DNA of 64,000 nucleotides from Fremontodendron californicum (taxonomy: Eukaryota > Streptophyta > Magnoliopsida > Malvales > Malvaceae). Shown here one piece after another: positions 46,470 to 60,888 of this stretch. The notes beneath the pieces were generated by a model that was not told the DNA's origin, ran no database searches, and was given only the letters and a program-made list of their open reading frames with translations. How positions within the stretch are numbered: the first letter of the stretch is position 1; every line of letters begins with the position of its first letter. Both the position numbers and the translations under genes were made by a program. The stretch spans positions 315,001 through 379,000 of the forward strand of contig JAULJL010000020.1 of NCBI GenBank assembly GCA_030761205.1, given 5' to 3'.

Positions 46470-49400
46470 ATATATATTACAATTACATAGATATATTACA
46501 ATTACATAGACATATTATAATTACATAGACATATTATAATTACATAGATATATTACAATTACATAGATAATATATTACATAGATATATTTATTGATATTT
46601 ATATTACAATTATATAGATATATTACAATTGCATATATTTATTATAATTGTATTACTATTACATAGATATATTACATAGATATATATAATTACATAAACC
46701 CTATAATGATATCTATATAATTCTATGTAATATATTTGTGTAATTTTAATATATTACAATTACATTAGATATACTATTACAATTACATAGATATACTATT
46801 ACAATTACATAGATATATTACATTTACATAGATATATTATAATTACAATTACAAAGATATATATATTACATAGATATATTACAATTACATAAATATATTT
46901 ACAATTGTAATATATATATGTAATATATTTATGTAATTGCAAATATATCTATCTAATTGTAATATATCTATGTAATTGTAATATATCTTTGTAATTGTAA
47001 TTATGTAATATATCTATGTAATTGTAATATATCTATGTAATTGTAATTGTAATATATTACATAGATATATATCTATGTAATAAATACATTAGAATTACTG
47101 AAAACATTAGATAATGTAATTACATTGATATATATATTACAATTACATAGATACATTACAATTACATAGATATATTAAAATTACATAGATATATTACAAT
47201 TAAATAGATATATTACATATTCCTATATTATTATATGTAATATATCTATGTAATTGTAATATATCTTTATAAATGTAATATATCTATGTAATTGTAATAT
47301 ATTTAATAGTGTTAATGTAATATATCTATATAATATATATCTATGTAATTGTAATATATCTATGTAATTATATACATGTAATATCTATGTATCTATGTAA
47401 TTCTAATATATCTTTGTAATTGTAATATATCAATGTAATTGTAATGTATCTATGTAATATATCTATGTAATTGTAATATATCTATGTAATTGTAATATAT
47501 CTATGTAATTGAAATAAATCTATGTAATTGTAATATATCTATGTAATTGTAAAATATGTATGTAATTATATACATGTAATATCTATGTAATTCTAATATA
47601 TCTATGTAATTATAATATATCTATGTTATTGTAATATATTTATGCAATTGTAATATATCTATGTAATATTACATATATATATATATATATATATTACATG
47701 TATTTTAATTGTAATATATCTATGTAATTCTAATATATCTATGTAATTGTAATAGATATTACATAGATATATTACATAGAAATATATCTTACAATTACAT
47801 AGATATATTATAATTATATAGATATATTTCAATTACATAGATGTACTGCAATTACATAGATGTATTTCAATTACACAGATGTATTACAATTACATAAATA
47901 TATTTGTTACAATTACATAGATATATTACTATTACATAGATATATTACAATTACATAGATATATTAGATATATTACATAAAATTACATAGATATAATTAC
48001 ATAGAAAATATATCTTTGTAGTTGTAATATATCTATGTAATTGTAATATATTTAAGTAATACTATGTAATATTACATAGATACATTATTAATTGTAATAT
48101 ATTTATGTAATTGTAATATATCTATGTAATATATCTATGTAATTGTACATAGATACATTATTAATTGTAATATATTTATGTAATTGTAATATACCTATGT
48201 AATTGTAATATATCTATGTAATATATATATGTAATTGTAATGTATCTATGTAATATATCTATGTAATTCTAATATATCTATGTAAATGTAATGTATCTAT
48301 GTAATTGTAATATATATATATCTAATGTATCTATGCAATTCTAATATATCAATATAATTCGAAAACATTATATATTACATGTATTTTAATATATTTAATG
48401 TGTAATTGTAATGTATCTATGTAATTGTAATATATAATATAATATATCTATATAATTGTAATAATATATCTATGTAGTTTTAATATATCTATGTAATAGT
48501 AATATATCTATGTAATTGTAATGTATCTATGTAATATATCTATGTAATTGTAATATATCTATTTAACTGTAGTATATCTATGTAATTGTAATATATATAT
48601 ATATATCCAATGTATCTATGTAATTCTAATATATCAATGTAATTCGAAAATATTATATATTACATGTATTTTAATATATCTAATGTGTAATTGTAATGTA
48701 TCTATGTTACTGAAAACTTTAGATCTATAATTGTAATGTATCTATGTAATTATAATGATTCTACGTAATTGTAATATATCTATGTAAAAGTAATATATCT
48801 ATGTAATTGTAATATATCTATGTACTTGTAATATATTTATGTAATATAAATATCTATGTAATTGTAATTGTAATATATTTGTGTAATTGTTATAAATGTA
48901 TGTAATTGTAATATATACACAAATATGTACTTGTAATATATTTATGTAATATAAATATCTATGTAATTGTAATTGTAATATATTTGTGTAATTGTAATAA
49001 ATTTATGTAATTGTAATATATACACAAATATATTACAATTATATAAATAATTTACATTACATAGATATATTACAATTACAGAAAACATTAGATATAGTCA
49101 TATAATATTTTCAGTAATTCTAATATATCTATGTAAAAGTAAGTTTTCAGTAATTGTAATATATCTATGTAATTACTGAATACAAATATATTACAGTTAC
49201 AAATATATATTAGATATTACATGTATACATTAGAATTATATAGATATATTACAATTACACAAATATATTACAATTACATAGATATATGACAATTACATAG
49301 ATATATTACATCAGTAATTCTAATGTATACATGTAATATCTAATGTTTACGTAATGTATCTAATAGTAATTATAATGTATACATATAATATCTAATGTTT

Positions 49401-50714
49401 TCAATAATTTTAATATATACATGTAATATCTATGTAATTATAATATATTTGTGTAATTGCAATATATCTATGTAATTGTAATATATTGGTGTAATTTATT
49501 TATTATCTATGTAATTGTATTATATCTATGTAATAGTCTTAATGCAATATATCTATGTAATAGTAATATATTTGTGTAATTGTATTTATGTAATTGATAT
49601 ATATTTGTAATATATCTATGTAAATTACATTACTGTTTCTGAAAACATTAGATATTACAATTACATTGATAATATTACTATATATATTACAATTACATAA
49701 ATATATTACAATTACATAGATATATTACAATTACATAGGTATATTACAATTACATAAATATATTACAATTACACAAATATTTACAATTACATAGATATAT
49801 TACAATTACATATATATATTATAATTCTATTTATGTAATTGTAATATATATCTATGTTATAGTAATATATCTATGTAATTGTTATATATATATGCAATTG
49901 TAATATATCTTTGTAATTGTGTTAATGTAACATATCTATGTAATAGTGTTAATGTAACTGTAGTATATCTATGTAATTGTAATATATTTGTGTAATTGTA
50001 ATATATCTATGTAACTGTAATATATCTATGTAACTGTAATATATTTATGTAATTGTAATATATCTATGTAATTGTAATAAATCTATATAATATATTATCT
50101 ATGTAATTATAATATATCTATTTAGTTTTAATATATCTATGTAATTGTAATATATCTATGTAACTATAATATATCTTTGTAGTTGTAATATATCTATGTA
50201 ATTGTAATATATTTATGTAATATATCTATGTAATATTACATGGATACATTATTAATCGTAATATATTTATGTAATTGTAATATATCTATTTAATTATAAT
50301 ATATTTATGTAATTGTAATATATCTATGTAATTGTAAATATATTTATGTAATTGTAATATATCTATGTAATTGTAAATATATTACAATTACTGTATTAGA
50401 TATATTACTGAAAATATTAGAATTACTGAAAACATTATATATTACATGAATACATTAGAATTACTGAAAACATTAGGTAATGTAATTACAAAGATATATT
50501 ACATGTATATATTTATCTATGTAATTGTAATATATCTATGTAATATTACATAGATATATTACATAAATATATTTATTCCAATTACATAGATATATTATAG
50601 TAATTGTAATTGTATATATCAATGTAATATATCTATTACATTCATATATTATTACAATAATATAGATATATTATATTATATATTACAATTACATAGATAC
50701 ATTACAATTACACA
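46470..50714. repeat. 19-bp satellite, block 8
   Basis: 4.2 kb of satellite. The landmark module with CCAATGTA, TAATTCGAAAACATTATATA and TTACATGTATTTTAATATAT words appears at 48350-48410 and 48605-48690. 47450-47600 resembles 54955-55060. A TA run lies at 47666-47692. No gene is seen. Confidence 0.93.
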
Positions 50715-50719
50715 TTAGA

Positions 50720-53129
50720 TGTAACACCCTGTCCGAATAATCTACCTAAAATCCGGCAGAGTTTCCTTTCTATCTCAACTATAAACCCTCCTGCAAATAA
50801 CACTCAATTCATATCCTCAACCAGCAATATTTCTCAATACTATTATCACATATATCCATCATATTCAAAAATTTTATCCATGATCAATTTATTCTCAAGT
50901 CAAAACATACTGATCTATTGTCTCATATCTTCAAATATATACATATAATATATCCAAAAGTAAACCTATCTCAGCAAGGTTTACTAGATAAAAACATCAA
51001 AAGATTAAGACTTCAATAAATTTTTACTATGATGCCCACCACGTCACAATACTATTTGAAGCAGAGAATAGAGGAAGGTTGCAATCCCAACACCTAACTA
51101 TCACCTGAAAATGAGAATATGAAATGGTGAGATATATGAATATCTCAGTGAGTAAACAACTTTTGAAACATTTGAAAACTATGATTATAATCCTTTAAAA
51201 CATAATAGACATTTTCAAAATAAATAATAATAAAATCATAATGAGTAATTCAAAGACGTAGCAAAGTTTTCAAATGTATAACAATATTATAATATTAAAT
51301 CAATGAATAAAATCTGTAAAGTAAATCAAGTTCCGTATAATTGGGCTCCAACTTTCTGTCCTGCATAAGAGTACATCCATGAAATAACCAAGCAATATCC
51401 ATGTAGGCATACTAGTAGCCGGCCCCAAAGGCCAATACCACCATAGGACGCCCCAAAGGCATATGTGTCACTATGATGTGCCCCCAAAAGGCAAATATAA
51501 TGGGATAGGGACTCTGGAGGTGGCTCCCACCACAAAGGCGTAGCACGCAGCTCCCATACCCCAGTATAATATCACGGAATAGGGACTCTGGAGGTGGCTC
51601 CCGCCACAAAGGCGTAGCACGCAGCTCCCGTATTCCGGTCTAATATCACGGAATGGGGACTCTGGAGGTGGCTCCCGCCACAAAGGCGTAGCACGCAGCT
51701 CCCGTATTCCGGTCAAGGAAATAATCTCATACATTAAGTCAGGTGGAGCCAAAAACAAATCAATTCATATGATTAAATATCGTATATACCTTTAATACGT
51801 AAAATAAATATATATGCTAAAAATATATATATATATATAATTATAATTAAACAAATTTCAAATAACTATAGTTGTCATCTACTCACAATCCTTGAGATGA
51901 TCTCACTGTACATCTCGATCTGAAACTTCGAAATCCACAGGTTACGTCGGATCTACGTGGCCTAGAGATTAACGATAATTAGTATCTATACATACTCAAA
52001 GCATTACACAATTATGAATGCAACTTAAATCTCATAATCTTCCCTCAAGGTCAATAATAATTTCTCATACTCAAAACAACATATCCTTAATTTTTTTAAT
52101 ATCATTTCCATAATCATTTTCTCCATAATTCAACTCCATATTCATGTCCTTATCAAATTCCTTTCTAGTACTCCATGCCTTAGAGATTTTCATAATCCAT
52201 AACCATCAATAGTACTATATGTCTCTTAAGCAATAAATTCCTTAATATCAAGTTAGATTAGAAAATCATAACTTGACTTTGGTAATGAATTTTGAAGTGA
52301 TTCCAATTGGTTTATTTCAACCAATATATCTAACTTATGAATAAAATAACTAACTTATACAACTAGAACAAAATTTTGATCAAATTTGATAAAACCCGAA
52401 ACTATGCTGAAACAGGGGTCACACTGAACAGCCAACTTCACCGAATTTTATCTTTTTAACCGCTTATCGGTTTTGGGTGATTCAAAGACCAAAATTCTCG
52501 TATTGAAGTCTAGTTGCTAGGAAAAATATCAAAAAAATATAAACCCAACTGTACCGAACCCAGAAAATCCGAACAGCAAGCATGCTCAGATTCCCCTGTT
52601 TTGCTTTTTCTTCCCATTTTCTTGTTCATGCTTTCAAATCCTTTTAATTCTTACCAAAAATGAGTAAAATTCATACTTAATAGATGGATTTCAGACCTTA
52701 ACATGTTTATGGAGCTATGATCTTAGCATGCCCAAGTAGAATATCTAAAGAAAATGAAGAATTTATCAAGAAACTAACCTTGGATGTAATTGTTGTTGAG
52801 ATTTTTGGTGTTGTTGTTTGAAGAGAATTTTTTTGAGAGAGAGGGATGATGGAAGGCCGGCTGCACTTGAAGAATGAATGAAAAATGTGTAGAGTTTTCG
52901 GGAGAAAAGATGAAGACAAGAGATATTTTTCTTGTTTTTGGGATAATTGCATATTAGTCCCTCAACTTTTTATAAATAACCATTAAGCCCCTAAACTTTT
53001 TTAATATGTTCATTTTGATCCTTTCTTCTTTTATTTCCTTCACTTATAACTTCTTACCAATTTCCAAGTTTGTCCTTAAAATTTTCGGGATTTAACTTTA
53101 CATGATTATACGTAACCTCGGTTGTTACA
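50720..53129 (-). mobile_element. Chromovirus solo LTR (copy 3)
   Basis: A complete LTR of 2410 bp, from TGTAACACCCTGTCCG to ACCTCGGTTGTTACA, with no internal region. The 5-bp target duplication is TTAGA at 50715-50719 and 53130-53134. It carries three copies of the LTR-internal repeat (51505-51715), against two in copies 1 and 2. Orientation is set by comparison with copy 2. ORFs at 51326-51758 only follow the internal repeat. Confidence 0.95.
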
Positions 53130-55232
53130 TTAGATATATTAAAATACATGTAATATATAATGTCTTCGAATTACATTGATATATTAGAATTACATAGATA
53201 CATTGGATATATATATTACAATTACATAGATATATTACATAGATACATTACAATTACAAAGATATATTACAATTACATAGATATATTACAATTACATAGA
53301 TATATTACATAGATATATTACAATTACATAGATATATTACATAGATACATTACAATTACATAGATATATTACAATTACATAGATAATATATTATATAGAT
53401 ATTATAACTACATAGATATATTACATATATATTACAATTACATAGATATACTACAATTACATAAATATATTACTATTACATATATATATTACAATTACAT
53501 ATATATATATATATATTACAGTTACATAGATATATTACAATTACATAGATATATTACAATTACATAAATATATTACAATTAATAATGTATCTATGTAATA
53601 TTACATAGATATATTACATAAATATATTTATTACAGTTACACATTAGATATATTATAATTACAATTGTATAGATATATATTATAATTACATAGACATATT
53701 ACAATTAGACAAACACATTACAATTACATAGATATTATAATTACATAGATATTACAATTACATAGATATATTAAACATAGATATATTACAATTACATAGA
53801 TATATTACATAGATACATTACATAAATATATTACAATTACATAGATATTACAATTACATAGATATATTACAATTACATAGATATTACAATTACATATATA
53901 TATTACAATTACATATATTACAATTACATAGATATTTTACATAGATACATTACATAAGTATATTACAATTACATAGATATTACAATTACATAGATATATT
54001 ACAATTATATCAATATATTACAATTAATATATTACATAGATATATTACAGTTACATAGATATATTACAATTACTGAAAATATTAGATATTACATGTATAC
54101 ATTACAATTATTGAAAACATTAGATATTACATGTATATTATATTGATATATACATAGATATATTACAATTACATTAATATATATCTATGTATAATATATT
54201 TATGTAATTGTAATATATTTATGTAATTGTAATATATATTTATGTAATATATCTATGTAATTATAATATATCTATGTAATTGTAATGATGTGATTGTAAT
54301 ATATGTAATATATCTATGCAATTGTAATATATCTATGTAATTGTAATATATCTAATGTATCTATGTAATATATAATGTAATATCTAATGTTTTTAGTAAT
54401 TGTAATGTATACATGTAATATCTAATATTTTCAGTATTTGTAATATATCTATGTAACTGTAGTATATCTATTTATGTAATTATATATAACTATGTAATAC
54501 ATCTATGTAATTGTTATATATCTATGTAATTATAATATATATATATATGTATGTAATTGTAATATATTTATGTAATTGTAATATATCTATGTAATTGTAA
54601 TATATATCTATGCAATTGTAATATATCTATGTAATTGTATCTATGTAATTGTAATATATCTATGTATAATATATGAATGTGTAATATATCTATGTAATTG
54701 TAATATATCTATATAATTGTAATTACTAAAAACAAATATATTACAAAATAGATATATTACAATTACATAGATATATTACAATTACATAAATATATTACAA
54801 TTACATAGATATATAACAATTACATAGATATATTACATAGATATATATAATTGTAATATATCAATTGTAATATATCTATGTAATTGTAATATATCTATTT
54901 ATTTGTAATGTATCTATGTAATATATCTATGTAATTGTAATATCTATGTAATTGTAATATATCTATGTAATTGAAATACATCTATGTAATTGTAATATAT
55001 CTATGTAATTGTAATATATCTATGTAATTATATACATGTAATATCTATGTAAACATTAGAATTACATAGATATATTACATAGATATTACAATTACGTAGA
55101 TATATTACAATTACATAAATATGTTTTTGTAATTATAATATATCTATGTAATATATCTATGTAATTGTAATATATCTATATAAATGTAATATATCTATGT
55201 AATTGTAATATACTTAATAGTGTTAATGTAAT
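53130..55232. repeat. 19-bp satellite, block 9
   Basis: 2.1 kb of satellite between the solo LTR and the right-end Ogre-like LTR. The first part repeats the module seen at 13391-13500. The last part (55136-55230) resembles 47230-47320. Confidence 0.93.
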
Positions 55233-55969
55233 TGTTGCATCCTAAAAAATAACGAGTCTCATCGCAAGACTTTATTATTCGTTAAGCGTGAGATTAAAAA
55301 AAATCGAGGAAAAGTCGACTTAATTCCTCTAGAAAAAATGAAGGTTTTCAAAATGACCTTAAAAAAGTCATGGAGTTGCCACCAATCTTTTTTAGCTAGG
55401 TGTGATCGGCCACCTATTAAAACCGGTTTTATAAAATATTTTAAAAATTAATTAAAACATTTTTTAAAACCAATTTCAAGTCTGCGTTTAAAACCAGAGA
55501 AATCAAAGAAACGGGTTCAGGACTCGATTACGTATGGGGAAGGATTAGCACCCCCAAAACGCCCGTATAAAACGGTACCCTATTAATCGTGTGTTATCTC
55601 AAATCTCGGTATAAAGTTGGTTTTAAATTTAGTATTTCAAGTTAGTTCCCAATTTAAAGAAATATAATTCCATTTTTAATTAAAAATGATCTAGAATTCA
55701 TAAATTCAAAATTTCCTATATTCCCCAACAAACGTGGCAAAATATAGAAATTTTTATTAGTTTTGGAAAACTTTTCGAATCATTCTCTTTTTAAAGAAGA
55801 TATTCCGTTATTAATAATAATTGATGATATTCCCTCCAGCAAACCCGGTAGAGAACTCATGAATTATTTTAACTCGGGAATATCTTTATTTTTTATTGAA
55901 AAAATCATTATCCTTTTGAAAACATTTTAAAAGATATGAATATGTATATGCATGACATAAATAAAATGA

Positions 55970-56480
55970 CATAGCAAAATCTAAATAATCTAATGCTTCC
56001 TAAATGATATGATATAATTTAAATGCCTTAGCATATTGTAAATGAAATGAAATGTCGTAAGTTATATGACATATTCTAAATGAAATGACCTAGGTAGCAT
56101 AATATGTTCTATATGAGATGCAATATCCTAAGTCATATGATATATTCTAAATGAAATGAAATATCCTAGGTAAAATAATATTGTAAATGAAATAAAATAT
56201 CCTAAATGACATAATATAACCTAAATGAAATGAAATAACCTAAGTAACATAATATATTCTACATGAAATGAAATGACCTAAGTAACATACATATTCTATA
56301 TGAAATGAAATGACCTAAGTAACATACATATTCTATATGAAATGAAATGCTTTAAATGACATGGCAAATATGAATGATATGGCATATAATTTAAATGACA
56401 TAAAATATAAAATAATGCTATCATATGATATGCATGAAAATAAAAATGCAAATAATAATGCATGAACATAGTATATGCTA
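55970..56480. repeat. ATGAAATG-type minisatellite in the LTR
   Basis: Irregular tandem units of roughly 35-45 bp built from CTAAATGAAATGAAAT, GACCTAAGTAACATA and ATATTCTA words. The best-matched pair is 56262-56300 and 56300-56340. Confidence 0.75.
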
Positions 56481-57439
56481 AATAATATAACAAAAAAATA
56501 ATTAAATAAAAAGCATAGGATATCATGAAATATTCCAAATCATATAATAAACAATATAACATAGCTCAAAATCATAACAATATCATAGAAATTATCATAG
56601 TAAAAATCACATATTATATAAAATGCATGAATATGGAAAATGCAATGCATGAAAATGTATTTTTTCCTTTAATTAAGGAAATCCGTATATCTAAAAAGAT
56701 ATCCGGCTACCTTAGGAAAATATGTCAAATTAAATATTCTAAAACCAAAATACTTTGTGATTGTTTGAAAACAATTTTGAAAAGCTTGAATTAAAAATAA
56801 AAACTGGGCTAAATTTTTTAAAATGGCTCTAATTTGCTAAGTTTAAAATCCCGGACTTGACTACCTTTAACCCGAGATTTAAAAAATCATTTTTAGAGTT
56901 TAAAAAGGCTTAGAAACTACCCTAAGTCAGTAGCTAAACTTCCTAATCAGCTCCCTCTAAGTAACATAACCAAAACAGAAAAATGATTTTTCTTTAAATT
57001 CAATTCTGACTCCACTGTCCAGTTTTAATCCACGATTTTTTACCCTATTTTTAAAAATTCAAAAAAATCTAAAAGAAATACTGGAGACTCAGGACATGTA
57101 AAACCACACGGGAAAAATCAGCTTAATTTTCTGATTAAAGATGAATACCCAGAAAAATAGGGAAAGTACGAGTACTGGGTGAAAAAACTGTTTTGCCAAA
57201 ATACATTTTTGCCCTTGATAAATCATTTAAAAATCAAAGTAAAAATATTTAAGACTCACAAAATGACTCACAAACAGTAGCTAGGACTTTTTGAAAGTTA
57301 GATAAAAATTGGCTAAGTAAAAAAAATCACAAAGGTAGAATAATCAATTTGACAAAACTTAATTTTCCACAAGTGTGCTCAAGAGAGCATGACTTTGAAC
57401 CATTAATTGGCCTAAGTCATTAGTCAAGTGGCATGGACA

Positions 57440-58130
57440 TGAAATGCATGAAAAATACAACAAATATGATGCATGAAATGCATGGTTTTTAACCTAAATG
57501 TCATGAAAAAATGCATGGCATCCATACAGTGACCTAGACCTAAATGAACTTGCAGGGCATTTAATGTAACCTAGGTCTAAAATGCATGAACATGCATGGC
57601 AAGATAAACCTAACCAAACATCTAAAATATGCATGGCAATGTCACAAACACAAGGCATGCTTAAACCAAAAACTCAACCAAATATCATGCAAATGTTAAC
57701 CTATCAACTAACATAGCAAAAATACACACATGATGCTAGAATACAAGGAGTGGCCAAATGGCCTATGGCTCCTAACAAGCATGGAATTTTCACAAACACT
57801 TGGTATACTTAAACTAAATACTCAATCAAATGTCCTGCAAATGCAAAACCTACCAACTAACATGGCAAAAATGCAACACACAATGCAAAACACATGGAGT
57901 AGCCGAATGGCCTCAAGCTCTAACAAGCATGGCATTTTCACAAACACTTGATATACTAACATGCTCAACTAAAATATAACACTCAAAACATGCAAACACA
58001 AAATAGAAATACTAAAACCAAACAAGCATTTTCACAAACACTTGATAAACTAACATGCTCAACTAAAATATAAAACTCAAATCATGCAAACACAACACAA
58101 GCATTTTCACAAACACTTGATATACTAAAT
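57440..58130. repeat. Imperfect long repeats in the LTR
   Basis: Recurring words GCATTTTCACAAACACTTGA, ACATGCTCAACTAAAATATA and ATGCAAACACAA appear around 57780, 57930, 58025 and 58105, with ATGCATGG words upstream. Unit length varies. Confidence 0.7.
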
Positions 58131-59249
58131 ATAAAACATCAACAAATTTAAACATTACGAAAACAAAAAATTAAAAATGCAAGAACATGATATTTAAATC
58201 ATAAATGGCAACAAACAAAGCAACCAAATTAAAATATGACTCAAATATGAAGTAGAATAACACTTGAAACATCAAGATTAAAGGAAATAACATAAATAAC
58301 ATGATAAATAAACAAAAAAGCAACATTAATAAAAAATGTAGGCCATTCGGCCATGGTGAGAAAAATGTAAAAAAAATATTTAAGAAAGAGATGAAGAAAA
58401 AACTTAAGAAGAACAATAAAAAAAACACTTATTTAAAAAGGAAACTCACCAAATAGTAATCAAAATAGCAAAAACAAGAATGGAAAATCAAGAAAGTGCA
58501 AGAGTTGGTGCTCAAGAGCAACCTCAAGAAGCTATATTTCAAGCTTTATCTCTTCAAACTTTCCTTTCCTTTCTTTTCTAAACTTTTTCTTTTTGATTTC
58601 AACCAAGGAGAGAAAAAATAAGAAAAACTAAGAGAAATCAGCAAAATGAAGTGTAGGAAAATGAATTCTGCCCCCCTCCTTAAGCCAACCGAATTCCCCC
58701 TCTCTCCTCCAAGAAATGTTGTCATTTTTCCCAACCAATTTTCCATCCAATGGATAATAATTCAAGGTGAAAAAATCATGAAATTATCACCCTTAGATTA
58801 TCATATCAGCTGTCCATAATTACAGCTGTTCAAGAATAATGTTGACACTCTCCCTTGGCCTATCTCGCTTAATCACAATGGCTTGATCAAAAAGAATCTC
58901 TAACTAACTTTTAATTCTTGGCCATTTGATTGAAAAATCAGAAGCTTCCTCTTTCCTTTGGGCCTTGGCAGGCCAGCACTTCTCTTTTCCAGCCCAAGTC
59001 TGATTTTTTGAAAAGCCAAAAGAAGCCCTTTTCGGTTGCTTGGATGAAATGACCGTTTTGCCCCCCGGATGCAAATAAATCGCAAACAGTCTCCAAATTC
59101 AAATTTTATTTCTTTAATACTTACAAAATAATAAAACATTGAATTCTGGAAGTTTTCAAAATTGTTTGAGTCCGTTGCTATTTATTTGGACTTTTTCTTC
59201 CAAAAATGCCCTTTTATGCCCCTACATTTTACCATTTTTTAAACGAGCT

Positions 59250-59915
59250 CCAAATCAATATTTTTCTTCACCAATCTCTTCCAAATAATTTACAAGTGTG
59301 ATCTGGAAGTTTTCATAATTTTTGGAGCTCATTTGGCATTTTTTCGGGATTTATCTGCTTGAATTACTACATAGGGGCTCGGGATTTGGCCATTTTGCAA
59401 ACGAAATCCGAATCAATATTTTCTTTTGCCAATCTCTTCCAAATAATTTTAAAATGAGATTTACAAAATTTTAGAATTTTTGGAGTCCATTTGCTATTTT
59501 TTCGGGATTTATCTTCTTGAATTATTACATAGGAGGCCCGGGATTTGGCCATTTTGCAAACGAACTCCGAATCAAGATTTTGTTTTGCCAATCTCTTCCA
59601 AATAATTTAAAATTTATATTTGCAAAATTTCAGAAGATTTGGAGCTCATTTGCTATTTTTTCAGGATTTTTTTTCTTGAATTACTACATAAGAGGCCCGG
59701 GATTTGGCCATTTTGCAAACGAACTCCGAATCAAGATTTTCTTTCGCCAATCTCTTCCAAATAATTTAAAAATGAGATTTGCAAAGTTTCAGAAGATTTG
59801 GAGCTCATTTGCTATTTTTCTGGGATTTTCCTTCTTGAATTACTATATAAGAAGCCCGAGATTTGGCCATTTTGCAAACGAACTCCGAATCAAGATTTTC
59901 TTTCACCATTTTTCA
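59250..59915 (-). repeat. 159-bp tandem repeat in the LTR, four units
   Basis: The word GGGATTTGGCCATTTTGCAA recurs at 59381, 59540, 59699 and 59858, exactly 159 bp apart, with CAATCTCTTCCAAATAATTT between. The long plus-strand ORF 59517-59951 exists only because 159 is divisible by three. Confidence 0.92.
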
Positions 59916-60640
59916 ATTGAGCTTCAAATCTTGATTTTGAAAGTGGGTTGACTTTTTCAGTAGTTGACTTTTTGGGGTTGACTTTTTCGGGGTTGACTCT
60001 TTCACCAATCTCTTTCAAATGATTTAAGAATGAGATTGACAAATTTTCACAATTTTCGAAGTCCATTTGCTATTTTTCCCAAATTTTTCAATTTTGCCCT
60101 TTTGCCTCTGAAACCTGATTTTGCTCAAAACAAGTCCGATTTTCAGATTTTCTTCAATCTGAGCCTTGGGCTATCCCTTTTAATCATTCTTCATCCATTG
60201 GGGGCTTTGGTCTTACCAAGTCGGGCCATTTCTGTGATTCTTCCCGATTTCACCGAAATCTACTAAAAACCCTAATTCTCGGTTTTCTCCTAGATTGACT
60301 TTTCTTTCGGTTTTTCTTGCAAGTGACTTTTCCATTACCCGTAGTCAGTGCTTATCTTTCATTTGGAACCTTCAATTTCGACCAATTTGATCGATTAAGC
60401 ACTTTTCTCCAAATTTCTCGGATTAGGGTTTCCTTTCTACTGAATCTCCAAATCCCAACTTCCGAACTCCATATCTTTCAATGTAGACCTCGGATTATCA
60501 AAATTCTTTCGCCATTTTTCAATTGAACTTAAAATCTTGATTTTGAAAGTGGGTTGACTTTTTCAGTAGTTGACTTTTTGGGGTTGACTTTTTCGGGGTT
60601 GACTTTTTTCGCGGTTGACTTTTTTTCAAGTTTGACTTTT
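59905..60640 (-). repeat. TTGACTTTTT-rich duplicated segment in the LTR
   Basis: Sequence at 59905-60005 recurs at 60512-60615, including CATTTTTCAATTGA, TTGATTTTGAAAGTGGGTTG and runs of GTTGACTTTTTCGGG. Between them lies AAACCCTAATTCTC. It is a dispersed duplication about 605 bp apart. Confidence 0.85.
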
Positions 60641-60771
60641 TGTGCTCGCCCTCTTAAACTAAGTCTCGGAGTATCACCTGCAGGATGAAAAAAGTCTATT
60701 TACACTCGGAAACATCAATATAGGAAGAAAACATACCTGTTTAGTGGTCCGGACAAAATTAGGTGTCTACA

Positions 60772-60784
60772 GCTGCCCCTTTTT
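60772..60784 (-). promoter_or_regulatory. Polypurine tract of right-end element
   Basis: The minus strand reads AAAAAGGGGCAGC directly before TGTAGACACC, matching the layout at 2114-2129. Confidence 0.88.
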
Positions 60785-60888
60785 GGCTATTGCTGAGAAT
60801 CAGGAATCAGACAAAGATAAACCAACACTAATTTTGTACGGTCAGTGAAATCACATTTGAAGGAAAGGGAAAAGGGTTTTCTTTTTCA

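Larger units (their letters stand above)
55233..60771 (-). repeat. 3' LTR of right-end Tat/Ogre-like element, about 5.5 kb
   Basis: On the minus strand the LTR starts TGTAGACACCTAATTTTGTC at 60771, directly after a polypurine tract, and its other end reads GGATGCAACA at 55233, next to satellite. The unusually large size fits Ogre-type LTRs. The distal part (55390-55580, with GGAAGGATTAGCACCC and GGAGTTGCCACC on the plus strand) is homologous to the end of the LTR at the left of the window. It contains several subrepeats, listed separately. Between them it is AT-rich with no recognisable ORF: frames at 56296-56794, 58171-58428 and 58546-58746 have no domain. Confidence 0.85.

Noticed and set aside
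56296..56794. ORFs rich in Tyr/Leu/Ile near the ATGAAATG minisatellite
   Set aside because: Their composition follows AT-rich minisatellite sequence, with no domain and no similar ORF in the related left LTR.
59517..59951. A 144-codon plus-strand ORF
   Set aside because: It is a translation of the 159-bp tandem repeat on the antisense strand of the LTR, with no recognisable domain.
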